Positions 48,007 to 57,391 are shown, counted from the stretch's first letter. The stretch: 64,000 nucleotides of DNA from Papillibacter cinnamivorans DSM 12816 (GCF_900176335.1 NZ_FWXW01000008.1:1-64000), one strand, 5' to 3'. Made by a program: numbers and translations. The notes: generated by a model not told the origin, from the sequence alone.

Positions 48007-48504
48007 ATGAACAGCGGGCTTCAAATCAAAACGGTCCATACGGACGCGGAGCTGGAACTCTTTTCTCCCGTGATTCGCCGTGCTTTTCTTACGGTGGCCG
48101 AGGAGTTTCACCTGACGCCGGAAACGGCGCCCACCAATCCCGCCTACGCGGGCGTCGAATCTCTGATCGCCATGCGGGACCGGGGAATCCAGCTTTACGG
48201 AGCGTGGCACGCCTCCCGTCCCGCGGGATTTGTCGCTCTGGAAGATGCGGGGGACGGCTTGTTCTATTTGGAGCGCCTGGCGGTTCTTCCGGACCTGCGG
48301 CACCGGGGATACGGGACGGATCTGATCCGCTTTGCGGAGGAGCGGGCCCGGCAGCAGGGCGGCAGGAGCATCTCCATCGGAATCATATACGAAAACACCA
48401 TACTGCGCAGCTGGTACATCCAATACGGTTTTCAGGAAACCGGAACCAAGTCCTTCCCTCACCTGCCCTTTACCGTAGGTTTTCTGAAGCTGGATCTCGT
48501 CTAG
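48007..48504 (+). CDS. GNAT-family N-acetyltransferase
   Basis: 165 residues from ATG 48007, chosen because GGGAGGAAT lies just upstream. The acetyl-CoA binding loop is LERLAVLPDLRHRGYGTDLIRFAEERA, followed by SIGIIYENTILRSWYIQYGFQETG, the classical end of a GNAT domain. The acceptor is unknown. It is a single gene upstream of a DsrE-like gene, separated by a perfect palindrome. Confidence 0.85.
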   Translation: MNSGLQIKTVHTDAELELFSPVIRRAFLTVAEEFHLTPETAPTNPAYAGVESLIAMRDRGIQLYGAWHASRPAGFVALEDAGDGLFYLERLAVLPDLRHRGYGTDLIRFAEERARQQGGRSISIGIIYENTILRSWYIQYGFQETGTKSFPHLPFTVGFLKLDLV

Positions 48505-48558
48505 TCTTTCTTGATCCCCGGACGCATAAAAACCGGCCGGCAGGCATTGCGCGCACCG

Positions 48559-48581
48559 GGATCTCCTCTTAGAGGAGATCC
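48559..48581. promoter_or_regulatory. 23-bp palindrome before the DsrE-like gene
   Basis: GGATCTCCTCT (48559-48569) and AGAGGAGATCC (48571-48581) are perfect arms around one central T. It lies 48 bp before the start codon, in promoter position. Operator or translational hairpin. Confidence 0.5.
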
Positions 48582-48628
48582 GAGTTATCCGCTTCACCGG
48601 CTCCGATGACGTTTCAGGAGGAATGTTT

Positions 48629-48973
48629 ATGGCAGAGACAAACCGGCTCTATATTCTTTGGACCAACGCAGACCTCATAACCTCGGATAAAATGGTGATG
48701 ATGTACGCCATCAACAGCAAGCTCCACTTCTGGTGGGAGGAAGTCACGGTGATCATCTGGGGAGCGACGGCGAAGCTCGTTGCCGAAAACGCTTCGATTC
48801 AGGAAAAAATCAGGGCCGCCCGGCAGGCGGGGGTACACTTTTCCGCCTGCAAAGCCTGCTCCGACCAGCTTGGTGTATCCGGCAAGCTCCGGGAGCTTGG
48901 AATCGAGGTCATCTTCTGGGGCGAGGGCCTCACTGCGATTCTAAAGGAAAACCGCTGTCTTCTGACCGTATAA
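48629..48973 (+). CDS. DsrE-like small protein
   Basis: About 114 residues from ATG 48629; the ATG at 48623 overlaps the AGGAGG ribosome binding site. The Rossmann-like order LYILWTNADLITSDKMVMMYA, VTVIIWGATAKLVAEN, VHFSACKACSDQLG and GIEVIFWGEGLTAIL fits the DsrE/DsrF/YchN fold, with cysteines in SACKAC placed where sulfur-carrying members have them. A sulfur-relay or redox role is possible, but many members have no known function. Confidence 0.75.
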   Translation: MAETNRLYILWTNADLITSDKMVMMYAINSKLHFWWEEVTVIIWGATAKLVAENASIQEKIRAARQAGVHFSACKACSDQLGVSGKLRELGIEVIFWGEGLTAILKENRCLLTV

Positions 48974-49082
48974 CCCCAGGTCTTGTCCCCAGGTTCCATG
49001 TCAAACTAATGATCTGCCGCCGGCTCCATGCGGGAGCCGGCGGTTTTCCAGGTTTAATGGGCTGATTATTGGGGAAATCTTC

Positions 49083-49120
49083 TTGACATCCATGCATATT
49101 GTGTATATTATATATATACA
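49083..49120 (+). promoter_or_regulatory. Promoter and GntR operator of the ABC operon
   Basis: TTGACA (49083-49088), 17-bp spacer and TATTAT (49106-49111). The inverted repeat TGTATAT/ATATACA (49102-49120) covers the -10, as expected of a YtrA-type operator. Confidence 0.7.
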
Positions 49121-49139
49121 TTATTTATTGAGGTGCGCC

Positions 49140-49514
49140 GTGAACATCATCATCAGCAACTCGGGAGCACAACCGATATACGATCAGATCGCTTCTCAAA
49201 TCAAAAGCCTGATCATTTCCGGGCAGCTGCGGGAGGGGGAGGCCCTTCCTTCCATGCGTCTTCTCGCCAAGGAGCTTCGCATCAGCGTAATTACCACAAA
49301 GCGGGCATACGAGGAGCTGGAGCGGGACGGTTTTATCGTGTCCGTAACCGGCAAAGGCAGCTTTGTGGCGGAAAAAAACATGGAATTCATCCGGGAGGAA
49401 CGGCTTCGGGCATTGGAAGCCCTGCTGCAGAAGGTCTCCGAGGAAGCGGCGGCCAGCGGGCTCGGTCTGGAGGAACTCATCGAGCTTCTTAAACTGATTT
49501 ACAGGGGAGAATGA
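49140..49514 (+). CDS. YtrA-subfamily GntR regulator
   Basis: 124 residues from GTG 49140, chosen because GAGGTG precedes it; the longer frame reads through the promoter. The winged helix is PIYDQIASQIKSLIISGQLREGEALPSMRLLAKELRISVITTKRAYEELERDGFI, followed by TGKGSFV and a short helical tail, the YtrA form without a large ligand domain. Such proteins repress an adjacent ABC transporter operon. The TGTATA palindrome on its own promoter supports autorepression. It ends 3 bp before the ABC ATPase gene. Confidence 0.88.
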   Translation: MNIIISNSGAQPIYDQIASQIKSLIISGQLREGEALPSMRLLAKELRISVITTKRAYEELERDGFIVSVTGKGSFVAEKNMEFIREERLRALEALLQKVSEEAAASGLGLEELIELLKLIYRGE

Positions 49515-49517
49515 AGC

Positions 49518-50366
49518 ATGGAACTGGCACTGGAACTGAAAAACGTAACCAAACGCTATGACGGATTTACATTGGACGCCGTAAGCTTTTCCCTGCCCCG
49601 GGGCTGCATCATGGGACTCATCGGGGAAAACGGAGCGGGAAAAAGCACCACCATCCGTCTGATTCTGGACCTTATAGGCAAAGACGAAGGAACCATCACA
49701 CTCTTAGGGGAGGACAGCCGCGACGCCTCCAAAGCTCTTCGGGAAAAAATAGGCGTGGTGATGGACGAGAGCTGTTTCCCGGAAAACTTCACCCTCCGGG
49801 ACGTGGACTCGGTGATGAAACGGGTGTATCACAGCTGGGTCAGCGAAGAGTTTTTTGCCATGGCCCACCGTTTTTCCCTGCCGGACAAAAAAATCGTGAA
49901 GGACTATTCCCACGGCATGAAGATGAAGCTGGCCATTGCCGCGGCTCTTTCCCACAGAGCGGAGCTTCTGATCCTGGACGAAGCAACCAGCGGCCTTGAT
50001 CCCGTGGTCCGGGAAGAAATTCTGGATGTTTTTCTGGAATTCATCCAGGATGAATCCCATTCCATTCTCCTGTCCTCCCACATCCTCAGCGATCTTCAAA
50101 AGGTCTGCGACTACATCACTTTTATCCACCGCGGAAAGGTCCTCTTCAGCCGGGGAAAGGATGAACTTCTGGAAAGCTACGGAATTCTAAAATGTTCTCC
50201 GGAGGAATTCAGCCGGATTGACAAATTCGCCGTCGCGGGGTACCGCGAAAGCAAATTCGGGGTGGAGGCGCTGGTGCTCCGGGATAAAATCCCCTCCGGG
50301 CTTGTGGTGGACCGGGCGGGGATCGAGGATATCATGCTGTATTATGTAAAGGAGAATGTCCAATGA
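49518..50366 (+). CDS. ABC transporter ATP-binding protein (YtrB-like)
   Basis: 282 residues. Walker A GENGAGKST (36-44), the signature-like YSHGMKMKLAIA near 135 and Walker B LLILDEATSGLDPV are intact, so ATP hydrolysis should be possible. The signature is the variant SHGMK seen in this exporter class. The last 70 residues form a typical regulatory extension. It overlaps the permease gene by 4 bp. With a broken permease (below), the pump may no longer work as encoded. The substrate is unknown; cell-wall-stress or antimicrobial export is usual for GntR-controlled systems of this kind. Confidence 0.88.
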   Translation: MELALELKNVTKRYDGFTLDAVSFSLPRGCIMGLIGENGAGKSTTIRLILDLIGKDEGTITLLGEDSRDASKALREKIGVVMDESCFPENFTLRDVDSVMKRVYHSWVSEEFFAMAHRFSLPDKKIVKDYSHGMKMKLAIAAALSHRAELLILDEATSGLDPVVREEILDVFLEFIQDESHSILLSSHILSDLQKVCDYITFIHRGKVLFSRGKDELLESYGILKCSPEEFSRIDKFAVAGYRESKFGVEALVLRDKIPSGLVVDRAGIEDIMLYYVKENVQ

Positions 50367-50977
50367 CGGGACTCATTCTAAAGGATCTTCTCAATCTGAA
50401 ACGGCAGGGAAAGATCATCGCCATCCTCTTTGCGTTTTATCTCTTTTTATCCCTTACCTCCCATGACAGCTCCTTTTTCGGAGGCGTCGTGGCGGTTCTC
50501 TGCGCCATGCTGCCCGTCACCGCTCTTTCTTATGACGAAAGATGCAAATGGGATAAATACGCCCTGACCATGCCGGTGTCCCGGAAGGATCTGGTGATCA
50601 GTAAATATCTGCTGGGCGCGCTGTTTTGCGCCGCGGGATTTCTTGTGAATTTCGCCTTCAATCTCATCACAGGCTCCGGAAACATCGCGGAAGCCCTTGA
50701 GATCTCCCTTTCCCTTCTGTCGGTGGGTATGTTCTTTATCTCGCTGATCCTTCCCATACTATTTCAATTCGGAGTGGAAAAGGGACGGCTTCTCATGATG
50801 CTGGTTCTCTTTGTTCCTGTGGCTGTGGTTGTCTTTCTTTCCACCCAGGGGCTGTCTTTGCCCAAGGGCAAAAATCTGGATTAGATCTTCTGGGTGCTGT
50901 TTCCCGCGGCGCTTCTCCTGTTTATCGTTTCCGCCTCCATATCCGTCCGGATTTATCGAAATAAAGAGTTTTCCTGA
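50363..50977 (+). pseudogene. ABC-2 type permease with an in-frame stop
   Basis: The reading frame begins MTGLILKDLLNLKRQGKII and runs through about five membrane helices to TAG at 50882-50884 (codon 174). The same frame then continues for 30 codons through a clear final membrane helix (WVLFPAALLLFIVSASISV) to RIYRNKEFS and a natural TGA at 50975. The RIYRNKEF ending is typical of intact ABC-2 permeases, so one base change truncates the protein by a helix. A terminator follows at 51000. It overlaps the ATPase gene by 4 bp. Readthrough or a sequencing error are the alternatives. Confidence 0.75.
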
Positions 50978-50999
50978 AAGAATACACCGGAATCCGCGC

Positions 51000-51028
51000 A
51001 GGCGCCGCTTCAAAGCGGCGCCTTTTTA
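51000..51028 (+). terminator. Terminator of the GntR/ABC operon
   Basis: AGGCGCCGCTT (51000-51010) pairs with AAGCGGCGCCT (51013-51023), then TTTTT. Confidence 0.9.
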
Positions 51029-51164
51029 TGCCGGGGAGAGTTCTATTGACAGCCTTTCTGCCCGTCAGCCAAACTTTTTACCTTAGATTGCAATTTCCAT
51101 CTACCTCTTTTGCAGAATTGTGGTAGAATATGAACGTACTCATTTTTAAAGGGGGCGGGACAGA

Positions 51165-52037
51165 TTGCGTATAAAAAAACTGCTCGCAGCGGGAATCCTG
51201 GCGGCGGCGCTGCTGCCCCTTCTTACCGTATCCACCCTGGCCGACATGGGCCCCAAACCTCAGATTACCGTCGTGGTCCGGAATTCTCCCGGCGGGGAGT
51301 ATTATCTGGATCTTCTTGTATACGGCGATCCGGACGCGGATCTTTACGACAACCTCCGGGATTCCCGTGAAAATTACGACTCTGAAATGCTCGCCCTGCT
51401 GGAGAACTACCAGGAGGGCGGCTGGTACCCGGCGCTCACCCGGGGCACCCGGATCCCCATGTTCGGAAGCCTTACGGGAAAAGCCGACGGAGACGAAATG
51501 ATCCACACCTTCAGTTATGTGGGCGTACCGGAAGATTTCAAGATCATCACCGTGTCCTCTTCGGGGGAGGTCTCCGTTACCCGGGAAATTCACCGGAACA
51601 CCTTTCAGGCCGTTGTCTACTACGACTGGGAAACGGGGGCTGTCACACAGCGAAGCCTTGTCGTCTCTTACCTTCTGCAGTTTCTCATGACATGTGTTCC
51701 CACCCTTCTCATCGAGGGGATCCTGCTTCTTCTGTTCCGGTTCTCTCTGCGGGAAAACCTGCGGCTGTTTTTCCTGGTCAATCTCATCACCCAGGTAATC
51801 CTAACCGCCGTCCTGGGCACGGCCATGTTCCGCAGCGGAGTCCTTATGGCCTACTTCTTCTACGTGCCGCTGGAGCTGGCAATCCTTCTGGGGGAAACGG
51901 TGGTCTACACCCGATTCCTGAAAGGGCACAGTTTCCGCCGGCGCGCGGCCTACGCCATAACGGCAAATCTGGTGAGCGCCGGCGCGGGATGGTTTTTGAT
52001 CTGGTATGAGTTTACCTTCCATTCCCTCGCCTTCTGA
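51165..52037 (+). CDS. Membrane protein with an exported N-terminal domain
   Basis: 290 residues from TTG 51165 with a GGGGGCGGG-rich upstream. A signal peptide (KKLLAAGILAAALLPLLTVSTLAD) leads to a soluble beta-rich part of about 140 residues (GPKPQITVVVRNSPGGEYYLDLLVYG, HTFSYVGVPEDFKIITVSS), then four membrane helices from about residue 170 to the end. No catalytic motif is seen. I know the layout from clostridial genomes but not a named family. It is single-gene, and its function is unknown. Confidence 0.7.
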   Translation: MRIKKLLAAGILAAALLPLLTVSTLADMGPKPQITVVVRNSPGGEYYLDLLVYGDPDADLYDNLRDSRENYDSEMLALLENYQEGGWYPALTRGTRIPMFGSLTGKADGDEMIHTFSYVGVPEDFKIITVSSSGEVSVTREIHRNTFQAVVYYDWETGAVTQRSLVVSYLLQFLMTCVPTLLIEGILLLLFRFSLRENLRLFFLVNLITQVILTAVLGTAMFRSGVLMAYFFYVPLELAILLGETVVYTRFLKGHSFRRRAAYAITANLVSAGAGWFLIWYEFTFHSLAF

Positions 52038-52117
52038 AAAACTTGCAGCCTGACGAACCGCCGGCCGCTGGATATATATGACCAACCGCTAAACTGATAC
52101 GAAAAGGTGAACAGGAA

Positions 52118-53368
52118 ATGGACTTCAAAAAAGAAAAACGCCCGGTATATCTCGTTGCCGGCGCCCTGACGGAACTGATCGCAGGCTTTGCTTACGCATG
52201 GAGCGTAGTACAGGGACCCCTCATCGAAAAATACGGGTGGACCCAGACGGCGGCATCCTTGGCCTTTACCCTGCTGTTTGTCTTTACCATGGTGGCTCAG
52301 CTTACCATCGGAAAACGCATCGCCAAGCTCAAGGTTAAAACCTCTCTGGCCATTTCCGCCGTCTTGTACGGGATCGGCATGGTGGGCTGCGGCCTCATCC
52401 GGGGCAGCATTCTGGAGCTCTACCTCTATTTCGGCTTTTTTGTCGGCGTGAGCGGCGCTTTCGCATATCCGGTGCTGATCTCCTACGGGGTGCGTCTGTA
52501 TCCGGAAAAGCGCGGTTTCGGCGGCGGCATCATGGCGGCCGGATTTGCCATGGGCGCGCTTTTATGGGCCCCGATAACCGCCTATCTGTATCAGAAAACG
52601 GGGAACATCTCTCTTCCTTTCATCATCCTGGGCATCTTCTTCTTTATCGCCACGCTGGTTCTCTCCCGGCTCATCGCGGACATTCCTCCCCGGTTCGAGG
52701 AGGAGTTTAATCAGGGAGAACAGAAAGCTCAGAAGGGGCTCTTTGAAAAAAGCCGGATGGAAATGTTTAAAAGTCCTTTCCTGTACCTGGTTTATCCCTC
52801 CCTTATCGTGGGGATCGTGACGGGCCTCATGATCGTAACACAGGGCTCCGGCATCGTACGGACCACCTTCGGCATGAGCGTGCAGACCGCCTCGGTGATT
52901 GTGGGTCTCATCTCTACCGCCAGCGCGGCGGGGCGCCTCGGCTGGGGCGCCGTCTCCGACAGGCTTGGGCGGCAGAGGGTGCTGATTATGATCCACTGCC
53001 TTATGGGATTTGCCATGATCATGCTGCTGTCGGTCCGCTCCGAGCCCGTCTATATCGTGATGCTCCTGATCACAGGACTCTGCTACGGAGGCTTTTCCAC
53101 CATGGTGGCGCCCCTCACCTCGGATATCTTCGGTTCGATCCACTTCAGCGAAAATTACTCATTTATGTTCAGCGCCTTCGGCGTTTCCAGCGTCATCGGG
53201 CCTCCCCTTATCGCAGCTCTGAAGGAGAGCACCGGCGGCTTCACGGGAGCCTTTTCCTTCGGTGTCATCTTCTCCATCATCGGCGCCGTGCTGGCTCTGC
53301 TTCTGTCCATCAGCGTCCGCCGTGTCAAGGCAAAGCGGGCTGCCGGAATCGAGAGCGTACAGAGCTGA
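52118..53368 (+). CDS. MFS transporter, OFA (oxalate/formate antiporter-like) family, first copy
   Basis: 416 residues with AAAAGGTG upstream. Twelve membrane helices are predicted by hydrophobicity. OFA-type stretches are AGFAYAWSVVQGPLIEKYGWTQTAASLAF, YGVRLYPEKRGFGGGIMAAGFAMGAL and AAGRLGWGAVSDRLGRQRVL. Members move small carboxylates, so an acid linked to the local acid metabolism is plausible but unproven. It is followed by a second family member. Confidence 0.85.
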   Translation: MDFKKEKRPVYLVAGALTELIAGFAYAWSVVQGPLIEKYGWTQTAASLAFTLLFVFTMVAQLTIGKRIAKLKVKTSLAISAVLYGIGMVGCGLIRGSILELYLYFGFFVGVSGAFAYPVLISYGVRLYPEKRGFGGGIMAAGFAMGALLWAPITAYLYQKTGNISLPFIILGIFFFIATLVLSRLIADIPPRFEEEFNQGEQKAQKGLFEKSRMEMFKSPFLYLVYPSLIVGIVTGLMIVTQGSGIVRTTFGMSVQTASVIVGLISTASAAGRLGWGAVSDRLGRQRVLIMIHCLMGFAMIMLLSVRSEPVYIVMLLITGLCYGGFSTMVAPLTSDIFGSIHFSENYSFMFSAFGVSSVIGPPLIAALKESTGGFTGAFSFGVIFSIIGAVLALLLSISVRRVKAKRAAGIESVQS

Positions 53369-53451
53369 GCGCTTCTTTTACTTAAGCATACGAGATCAGA
53401 CCGCTCAATATATTAATAGAACGACTGCTATTCGGGGAAAGGGTCATACCT

Positions 53452-54696
53452 ATGGACTTTCATAAGACGCGATGGAGTTGCCTCCTCGCCGCCTTCCTTA
53501 TCCAGCTCACCCCCGGTATCGTGTACGCCTGGAGCGTATTCCAGCAGCCGCTGATCCAAAAATACGGCTTCTCTCCCACCGCCGCGGCGCTGACCTTCAC
53601 CTTCAGTTTTTCCGTCACCATGCTCACCCAGCTGTTCTTCGGGCCGCGGATTTCCCAGCTCCCCATCCGGCGGACGATGCGTATCGGCGCCCTGCTGTTC
53701 ACGGCGGGGTTTGCCGGGTGCGGCCTGATCCGGGGCAGCGTCCTGGAGCTCTACCTTTATTTCGGCGTCTTCTGCGGCATCAGCGCGGGCTTCATCTTCC
53801 CCGTCCTTGTCTCTTACGGGATGCGCCTGTTTCCCGACAAGCCGGGGCTGGGAGCCGGGGTCATGTCCGCGGGCTCCGCTCTGGGCGGTCTTCTCTGGGC
53901 TCCGGCTTTCAACCGGCTCTTTGAACTGACAGGGAACGTATCCTATCCCTTTCTGATCATCGGGATCGTCCTTCTTCCGGTCATTTTCTTCCTGTCCCGA
54001 TTTCTTCTGGAGCCTCCTTCGGATTTCGCCCCCGCCCCCGCCGCCCAGCGGACGCACAACGAAAGCCTTCTGGACCTGGGAAGGCTCCGGATGGTAAAGC
54101 ATCCCCTCTTTTACTGCACTTATCCCGCTCTGGTCTTCGGCCTTCTTGTGGGCCTCATGATTTTATCCCAAGGCTCCCCCATTCTCCAGTGGGCCTTCGG
54201 CATGAGTCCCGGGCGGGCCTCCGTCGTGGTAGGTTTCCTCTCCATGTCCAGCGCCGCGGGCCGTTTCGTATGGGGCACTGTGGCGGACCGGGCCGGAAGA
54301 CTCCGGGTGCTGCTTGTCAATCACTGCCTGATGGGCCTTTCCATGCTGCTGATCCCCCTGGTGGCCACCCCCGGCGTTTTTATTGCGCTTTTGATTCTCT
54401 GCTGCTTCTGCTACGGGGGTTTTATGACTTTGGTGCCCCAGATGGCCGCCCTGGTCTTCGGCCAGAATCATTTCGCGGAAAATTACACCGTCTTTTTCAG
54501 TACCATCGCGGTTTCCAGCCTTATCGGGCCTCCCGTTATCGCGGTGCTGAGGGAGCGCAGCGGCGGCTTTTCCGGGGCTTTCACCTTTGGGCTGTTCTGC
54601 AGCGCGGCGGGTATCATCCTGACGCTGATTCTCTTCTCCGCTTTCGCCCGGGGCAGACGGGTCCGGCAAAAAGAATCCGATCCGGTGAATCGATAA
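53452..54696 (+). CDS. MFS transporter, OFA family, second copy
   Basis: 414 residues. It repeats the layout of its neighbour: TPGIVYAWSVFQQPLIQKYGFSPTAAALTF, YGMRLFPDKPGLGAGVMSAGSALGGLL and AAGRFVWGTVADRAGRLRVL, with twelve membrane segments. The start at 53452 follows GGGGAAAGG. The two copies clearly come from duplication but have diverged in the helices facing the substrate path, so they may move different acids. A perfect long terminator follows. Confidence 0.85.
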   Translation: MDFHKTRWSCLLAAFLIQLTPGIVYAWSVFQQPLIQKYGFSPTAAALTFTFSFSVTMLTQLFFGPRISQLPIRRTMRIGALLFTAGFAGCGLIRGSVLELYLYFGVFCGISAGFIFPVLVSYGMRLFPDKPGLGAGVMSAGSALGGLLWAPAFNRLFELTGNVSYPFLIIGIVLLPVIFFLSRFLLEPPSDFAPAPAAQRTHNESLLDLGRLRMVKHPLFYCTYPALVFGLLVGLMILSQGSPILQWAFGMSPGRASVVVGFLSMSSAAGRFVWGTVADRAGRLRVLLVNHCLMGLSMLLIPLVATPGVFIALLILCCFCYGGFMTLVPQMAALVFGQNHFAENYTVFFSTIAVSSLIGPPVIAVLRERSGGFSGAFTFGLFCSAAGIILTLILFSAFARGRRVRQKESDPVNR

Positions 54697-54743
54697 TTTA
54701 ACAGAGCAGTTTCATGATTCGCAAAATCCATCAAAATACTGAT

Positions 54744-54794
54744 AATAATAGTGGGATTCCCCCCGCCGCCGCCGGGGGGAATCCCACTATTATT
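54744..54794. terminator. Bidirectional terminator
   Basis: Arms of about 22 bp from AATAATAGTGGGATTCC (54744) to its complement ending 54794, with a GC-rich tip. It separates the MFS pair from the feo operon. Confidence 0.92.
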
Positions 54795-54846
54795 TGTGAA
54801 ATAAGTGCATTTTGCAACAGCCCGCTTTTATACGGAGCTTTCTGGG

Positions 54847-54999
54847 TTATTTCTTCTCTTTTTTCGACGGACAGCCATAGCCGGAACAGCCGTCGCAGGA
54901 GCCGCCGCAGCCGCGCCCGTTTTTCCGGTCTTTCCTTATTTTCCGCACCGCCAGAAGAATGAGGATCAGCACCGCGGCGCCGATGATATAGGTTGTCAT
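54847..54999 (-). CDS. FeoB-associated Cys-rich membrane protein
   Basis: 50 residues. One membrane helix (YIIGAAVLILILLAV, residues 4-18), a basic linker and a cysteine cluster at residues 31, 35, 38 and 43 within GCGGSCDGCSGYGC, then a lysine tail. This is the pattern of the small proteins found after feoB in many Firmicutes, thought to assist ferrous iron transport. It starts 57 bp after feoB ends on the same strand. Confidence 0.85.
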   Translation of the reverse strand: MTTYIIGAAVLILILLAVRKIRKDRKNGRGCGGSCDGCSGYGCPSKKEKK

Positions 55000-55056
55000 A
55001 CCGCACCCTTCTTTCCCCTTACCGGAGGCTTTCTTTTTTCAGAATTTCGCGTTATC

Positions 55057-57222
55057 TCACCGGCTGGCCGCAGTTTCCCTTTCCGCGGGGGCGCCCGGCC
55101 GTTTTCCTTTTTTGCCTGGTTCCGGGCGAACAACGAGCCATACCGCCGCCGCCAGAATCACAAAAGCCACCGCGGTTCCCGGGGAAAAGGGGCGGCCCAG
55201 AACAAGAACACTGCCCAGCTGGTTGATCACCAGAGCCACCGCATAGGCCAGACCGGTCTGATACCCAAGGGCGATAAGAGTCCATTTCCAGCTTCCCATT
55301 TCCCTCCGGATGGCTCCCATGGCGGCAACGCAGGGAGCGCAAAGGAGGTTAAAAGCCAAAAAGGACAGGGCTGACACGCTCGTAAAGAGATTCGCGATGC
55401 CGTGCAGCAGCTCGGGGGTTTTCTCCGCCGCTCCCGCGGAGCCCAGAAGAACGCCCAGGGTGCCCACCACGTTCTCCTTGGCGGCCAGGCCCGTTAGGGT
55501 GGCGACGGTAGCCTGCCAGTTGCCGAAACCCAGAGGAACAAACAGAACGTCTATCAGGCCGCCGAAGGCGGCAAGGAAGCTCCCCTCCTGGGATACCAGC
55601 CCAATGCCGCTTCCCGCAACGCCGAAGTTGGACAAAAACCAGATCACCGTGCATGCCACGAAAATCACGGTGCCGGCCTTGACGATGAAGGCGCGGCTCC
55701 GCTCCCAGACATGGGTCAGCAGGCTTTTCAGGCCAGGCAGGTGGTACCGGGGCATCTCCATGACAAAGGGGGACGGGTCGCCCAGAAAGAGTCTGGTTTT
55801 TTTGAGGATCAGCCCGGAAAAGACCACCATGGCCACTCCCAGAAAGTACATGGCGGGTGCAACCCAGGCGCTTCCCGGAAAGAGGGCGCCCCCGATGAGG
55901 GCGATAATAGGGAGCTTCGCCCCGCAGGGAATAAAGGTGGTGACGATGATGGTCATCCGCCTGTCCTTTTCATTTTCTATCGTGCGGGAAGCCATGATCC
56001 CCGGCACGCCGCAGCCGGAACTGATGAGCAGCGGGATGAAAGATTTCCCCGAAAGGCCGAATTTTCGGAAGATCCGGTCCATGATGAAGGCGACCCTGGA
56101 CATGTATCCGCAGTCCTCCAGAAAGGCCAGGAAAAAGAATAAAAGCATCATCTGGGGAACAAAGCTCAAAACGGATCCCACGCCGCCGAGAATTCCGTCC
56201 ACAATCAGGCCGGTGAGCCAGCCCGCCGCGCCCACGCTGTTTAAAAAGGCGGTGGCACCCGGCATGAGGACAGCTCCAAACAGGACCTCCCGGGTCCAGT
56301 TGGTACCGATGGCGCCCAGCCAGGAAACCGACACGTAGTACACGACGCCCATGATGGCGGCAAACACCGGCAGGGCAAGAAACCGGTTGGTGAGAATACT
56401 GTCGATCCTGTCGGAAACGGACATGCCCACCCGGCCTCTGATGACGGAGCTGTCAACCAATTCCGTAATGAAATTATATCGCTCGTTGGCGATGATGCTC
56501 TCGCAGTCGTCGTCGTACTCTCGTTCCAGCGCCGCGGACGCCTCCTCGGCGGCGGCGAGCTCTTCCCCGGTGAGTTTGCCCTCCTCCAGAAGCTTCTGGT
56601 CCCTTTCCAGAAGCTTCACGCTGTACCAGCGGACCCTTTCGGCGGGATAATGCCAGGAGGCTATGTCCGCCAAAGGTTTCAGTGCCATTTCCACCCGCGG
56701 GGAAAAGACAATGGGCTTCTCGCAGCGCTCTCCGCTCCGGGCCAGTGCCACCGCCTGCTCCGCCAGGGTTTCCGTCCCCTCTTCCTTCAGGGCAGAAATT
56801 CCAACCATCCGGCAGCCCAGGGCGCGGCTGAGGGCATCGGCGTCGATCCTGTCCCCGTCACGGTTGACCAGGTCTATCATATTCAAAGCGACGATGACCG
56901 GGATCCCCAGTTCCAGCACCTGGGTGGTGAGGTACAGATTTCTCTCTATGTTGCTGGCATCCACCAGGTTGATGATCGCGTCGGGCCGTTCTTCCAGAAT
57001 GTAGTTTCTGGACACCACTTCCTCCAGGGTGTAGGGAGACAGGGAGTAAATGCCCGGAAGATCCGTGATGATCACGTCCTTGAACCCTTTGAGCCTGCCT
57101 TCCTTCTTTTCCACGGTGACACCGGGCCAGTTGCCCACGTACTGGGACGAACCGGTGAGACTGTTGAACAGCGTGGTCTTTCCGCTGTTGGGGTTGCCCG
57201 CCAATGCAATTTTTATGGGCAT
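55057..57222 (-). CDS. feoB: Ferrous iron transporter FeoB
   Basis: 721 residues. The N-terminal G domain has G1 GNPNSGKT (9-16), WPGVTVEKKEG as G2 region, G3 DLPGIYSL and G4 NMID. A linker helical region follows, then about ten membrane helices including the conserved Gate motifs around LISSGCGVPGIMASRTI and TTFIPCGAKLPI. It takes up ferrous iron under anaerobic conditions. Upstream lies feoA. GTTAG-N6-CTAAC boxes stand before both genes, and the small Cys-rich protein follows. Confidence 0.95.
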   Translation of the reverse strand: MPIKIALAGNPNSGKTTLFNSLTGSSQYVGNWPGVTVEKKEGRLKGFKDVIITDLPGIYSLSPYTLEEVVSRNYILEERPDAIINLVDASNIERNLYLTTQVLELGIPVIVALNMIDLVNRDGDRIDADALSRALGCRMVGISALKEEGTETLAEQAVALARSGERCEKPIVFSPRVEMALKPLADIASWHYPAERVRWYSVKLLERDQKLLEEGKLTGEELAAAEEASAALEREYDDDCESIIANERYNFITELVDSSVIRGRVGMSVSDRIDSILTNRFLALPVFAAIMGVVYYVSVSWLGAIGTNWTREVLFGAVLMPGATAFLNSVGAAGWLTGLIVDGILGGVGSVLSFVPQMMLLFFFLAFLEDCGYMSRVAFIMDRIFRKFGLSGKSFIPLLISSGCGVPGIMASRTIENEKDRRMTIIVTTFIPCGAKLPIIALIGGALFPGSAWVAPAMYFLGVAMVVFSGLILKKTRLFLGDPSPFVMEMPRYHLPGLKSLLTHVWERSRAFIVKAGTVIFVACTVIWFLSNFGVAGSGIGLVSQEGSFLAAFGGLIDVLFVPLGFGNWQATVATLTGLAAKENVVGTLGVLLGSAGAAEKTPELLHGIANLFTSVSALSFLAFNLLCAPCVAAMGAIRREMGSWKWTLIALGYQTGLAYAVALVINQLGSVLVLGRPFSPGTAVAFVILAAAVWLVVRPEPGKKGKRPGAPAERETAASR

Positions 57223-57324
57223 GTAAATTTCCTCCGATTCGTCCGCGGCTGTTTTATCGAGACCGCGCCGCCTTCAGGCGCAAAATACCGTGCTTTATCC
57301 GTACGGATGCAGACAGTGCATCCC

Positions 57325-57340
57325 GTTAGTTTCTTCTAAC
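57325..57340. promoter_or_regulatory. Iron-box-like inverted repeat before feoB
   Basis: GTTAG (57325-57329), six bases, CTAAC (57336-57340). The same arms and spacing occur before feoA. The GTTAG/CTAAC arms recall DtxR/IdeR sites, although the usual spacing is shorter. Confidence 0.5.
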
Positions 57341-57391
57341 ATATCCAACATAAAAAGACGCGCCGTTCCGGCCCGCCCAAAAGCATTCTTT

